Assembly (NCBI RefSeq): GCF_005048155.1
Contig: NZ_SUMB01000002.1
Location: forward strand, 62,001-126,000
Source of the DNA: Streptomyces piniterrae
GTDB lineage: Bacteria; Actinomycetota; Actinomycetes; Streptomycetales; Streptomycetaceae
Length of the DNA: 64,000 bases
Direction of reading: 5' to 3'
Shown here: piece after piece, positions 62,581 to 64,000 of the stretch
How positions within the stretch are numbered: the stretch's first letter is position 1
Layout of the letters: each line of letters begins with the position of its first letter
Notes under the pieces: generated by a model
Databases searched by the model: none
Seen by the model: only the letters and a program-made list of their open reading frames with translations
Told to the model about the DNA's origin: nothing
Program-made: the position numbers and the translations under genes

Positions 62581-64000
62581 GCGTCGTGCTCTTTCCCGGT
62601 CCCGGGGCGCTCGGTGTCCCGGCTGTCGTTCACGGCGGCGTGCGCCGCCGGGTTCCCGATCGGGCGCTCGGCGTCGTCCGCGGTCGCGTGCTCTATGGCG
62701 ACGGTGGACGTCGACGCCGATGCCGGCGATTCCGGTGCTGGTGAGTCGGGCGTCAGCGAGTCCGGTGTCGGCGAGTCGGATGCCAGTGAGTCGGATGCCG
62801 GACCCACCGGCAGATCCACCGTGAACACCGCCCCACCCTCAGGCGAGTTGGCGGCCCGTACGGAGCCCCCGTGCAGTCGGACGTTCTCCAGCGCGATGGC
62901 GAGGCCCAGGCCGCTGCCCTCCGACCGGGCGCGGGCCGAGTCCGCCTTGTAGAAGCGGTCGAAGACATGCGGCAGGACCTCGGGGTCGATGCCGGGGCCG
63001 CTGTCGGAGATCTCTATCAGCAGCCGGTCCGCATCCGGGGCCGGCGCGTGCAGCCGTACCCGGACCGGCTCACCACCGTGGTGGAGAGCGTTGCCCACCA
63101 GGTTGGCGACGACCACGTCCAGCCGCCGCGGGTCCAGCCGGGCCCGCACATTCGCCGGCAGCTCGGTCGCCACCCGCTTCTGCCACGCCCTGGCCTGCAA
63201 CGTCTTACGGATGGTCTCCGCGACGTCCACCTCGTCCAGGTGCAGTGCCGCGGCCCCGGCGTCGAACCGTGAGACCTCCATCAGGTCCTCGACCATCCGC
63301 GCGAGCTTGCCGGTCTCCTGGCTGATCAGCCGGACCGCGGAGGCCGTGTCGGGATCGAGGGAATCGGCGTCCTCGTCGAGAACGTCGGTGACCGCCGCCA
63401 TGGCCGCCAGCGGCGTCCGCAGTTCATGCGACACATCGGCGGCGAACCGCCGGGAGTTGGCCTCCAGACGCCGCAGATCCGCCACGCTCTCCTCCAGCTT
63501 CGCCGCCATGTCATTGAACGTCCGTGACAGATCGGCGAGCTCATCGGTGCCCTTCACCTCCAGCCGGGTGTCCAGCTTGCCCTCGGCAAGCCCCTCGGCG
63601 GCCTGCCGCAGCCCCCGTACCGGGCGCAGCACCCCCCGCGCGGCGAACAGCGCCGGGATCACGGCCAGCATCAGCACCGGCAGCGCGCCCCGCTGGGCGG
63701 CACTCACCAGCGCCTCGACGTTGGACTCCTCCGCGGTCAGCGGCAGCTGCGCGTACACGGACAGCGCGGAGGCGTCACCGTCGGACTGCCGCACCGGCAT
63801 ACCGATCAACAGCCACGGTGCGCCGGCGCGATCGACCCGCTGGAAGGCCGGCACATGACGCTTCTCGACGGACGCCTTGAGGTCGGCCGGCACCACCACA
63901 CTGCGGCGCAGTCCACCCTCGGCGCTCTGCGGCACGCCCCTGTAGTGGACAGAGATGTCCCACTCCCGGGACTTGCCCGAACGCTCCAGCTGGACCCGGA
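62577..64000 (-). CDS. afsQ2: Two-component sensor kinase, AfsQ2-like (5' end beyond window)
   Basis: The frame is open to the window edge, so the N-terminus is missing. Visible: end of the extracellular sensor, a membrane helix (ALPVLMLAVIPALFAARGVL), HAMP domain (VRGLRQAAEGLAEGKLDTRL), the phospho-acceptor box SHELRTPLAAMAAVTDVLDE, N-box VANLVGNALHHGG, G1 DSGPGIDPE, F-box FDRFYKADSARARSE and G2 GSGLGLAIALE. The ~100-residue C-terminal tail is low complexity and carries 15-bp tandem repeats. Identity with AfsQ2, the kinase acting on antibiotic and nitrogen control, is inferred from the adjoining lipoprotein gene; the AfsQ1 regulator should lie beyond 64000. Confidence 0.75.
   Translation of the reverse strand, partial: RVQLERSGKSREWDISVHYRGVPQSAEGGLRRSVVVPADLKASVEKRHVPAFQRVDRAGAPWLLIGMPVRQSDGDASALSVYAQLPLTAEESNVEALVSAAQRGALPVLMLAVIPALFAARGVLRPVRGLRQAAEGLAEGKLDTRLEVKGTDELADLSRTFNDMAAKLEESVADLRRLEANSRRFAADVSHELRTPLAAMAAVTDVLDEDADSLDPDTASAVRLISQETGKLARMVEDLMEVSRFDAGAAALHLDEVDVAETIRKTLQARAWQKRVATELPANVRARLDPRRLDVVVANLVGNALHHGGEPVRVRLHAPAPDADRLLIEISDSGPGIDPEVLPHVFDRFYKADSARARSEGSGLGLAIALENVRLHGGSVRAANSPEGGAVFTVDLPVGPASDSLASDSPTPDSLTPDSPAPESPASASTSTVAIEHATADDAERPIGNPAAHAAVNDSRDTERPGTGKEHDA
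62726..62800 (-). repeat. Five 15-bp tandem repeats in the kinase tail
   Basis: Units at 62726, 62741, 62756, 62771 and 62786 (consensus on the plus strand GYGAGTCSGGYGYCR) encode repeated SDSPx/PDSPx pentapeptides. In-frame, so copy-number change would lengthen or shorten the tail without breaking the kinase. Confidence 0.8.

Overview
The window is high-GC actinobacterial DNA and almost certainly comes from a Streptomyces chromosome. The evidence is strongly GC-biased codon use, many GTG starts, GTGA/ATGA/TGATG coupled junctions, leaderless promoters, and typical Streptomyces families (XRE-DUF5753/DUF397/ATPase trio, DUF6461, DUF6314, PF04672 methyltransferase, an AfsQ2-like kinase). No tRNA, rRNA, CRISPR array, transposase or integrase was seen. 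The right-hand ~10 kb (mutA-mutB-meaB, DUF1992, GerMN lipoprotein, AfsQ2-like kinase) looks like conserved core chromosome. The left ~30 kb is accessory in character: lysin-like wall hydrolases, decayed genes, tandem repeats, lipoproteins and two unusual gene groups.

Region by region. 1-8.6 kb: a serine hydrolase cut by the window edge, two cytoplasmic-looking peptidoglycan enzymes sharing a C-terminal wall-binding module, a decayed DinB/DUF664 gene, a Nudix-DUF6624 fusion, a Tat polysaccharide deacetylase and a frameshifted Sel1/TPR gene. 9-13 kb: CycA-type amino-acid permease, PaaI thioesterase, META-domain lipoprotein. 13.2-18.2 kb: a two-gene coupled module (1291 + 350 aa) of unknown function with a long central hydrophobic region and two rare TTA codons. 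18.4-22.5 kb: lipoproteins flanking a compact RiPP-type locus on the minus strand: a 31-codon peptide gene missed by ORF-length cut-offs, a SagB/ThcOx dehydrogenase and a cytochrome P450. 22.9-29.1 kb: secreted phospholipase A2, Vat-type acetyltransferase, a macrolide glycosyltransferase preceded by an apparently leaderless 8-codon upstream ORF and strong hairpins, two alpha/beta hydrolases and a VOC protein.

29-45.4 kb: an MFS drug exporter with a TetR regulator and a divergent DUF6463 membrane gene; a MarR regulator divergent from a four-gene acyl-CoA type operon (SDR, amidohydrolase, acyl-CoA ligase, MaoC) with a convergent PaaX repressor; a lipoprotein hydrolase behind a near-consensus promoter; and a coupled operon of aldehyde dehydrogenase, APC permease and GMC oxidoreductase that fits choline-to-glycine-betaine oxidation. 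45.6-54.5 kb: gamma-glutamyltransferase, a TetR-methyltransferase pair with a striking operator array, DUF6461, PF04672 methyltransferase, the XRE/DUF397/ATPase trio and a LysR regulator. 54.5-64 kb: methylmalonyl-CoA mutase with its MeaB chaperone, a DUF4185 secreted protein, DUF1992 and the AfsQ2-like kinase, cut by the window end.

The best candidates for something undescribed are the peptide/SagB/P450 locus (19.08-21.77 kb), whose short aromatic peptide motif resembles P450-crosslinked atropopeptides, and the TTA-containing two-gene module (13.27-18.19 kb). All assignments are from reading the sequence only; no database search was run.
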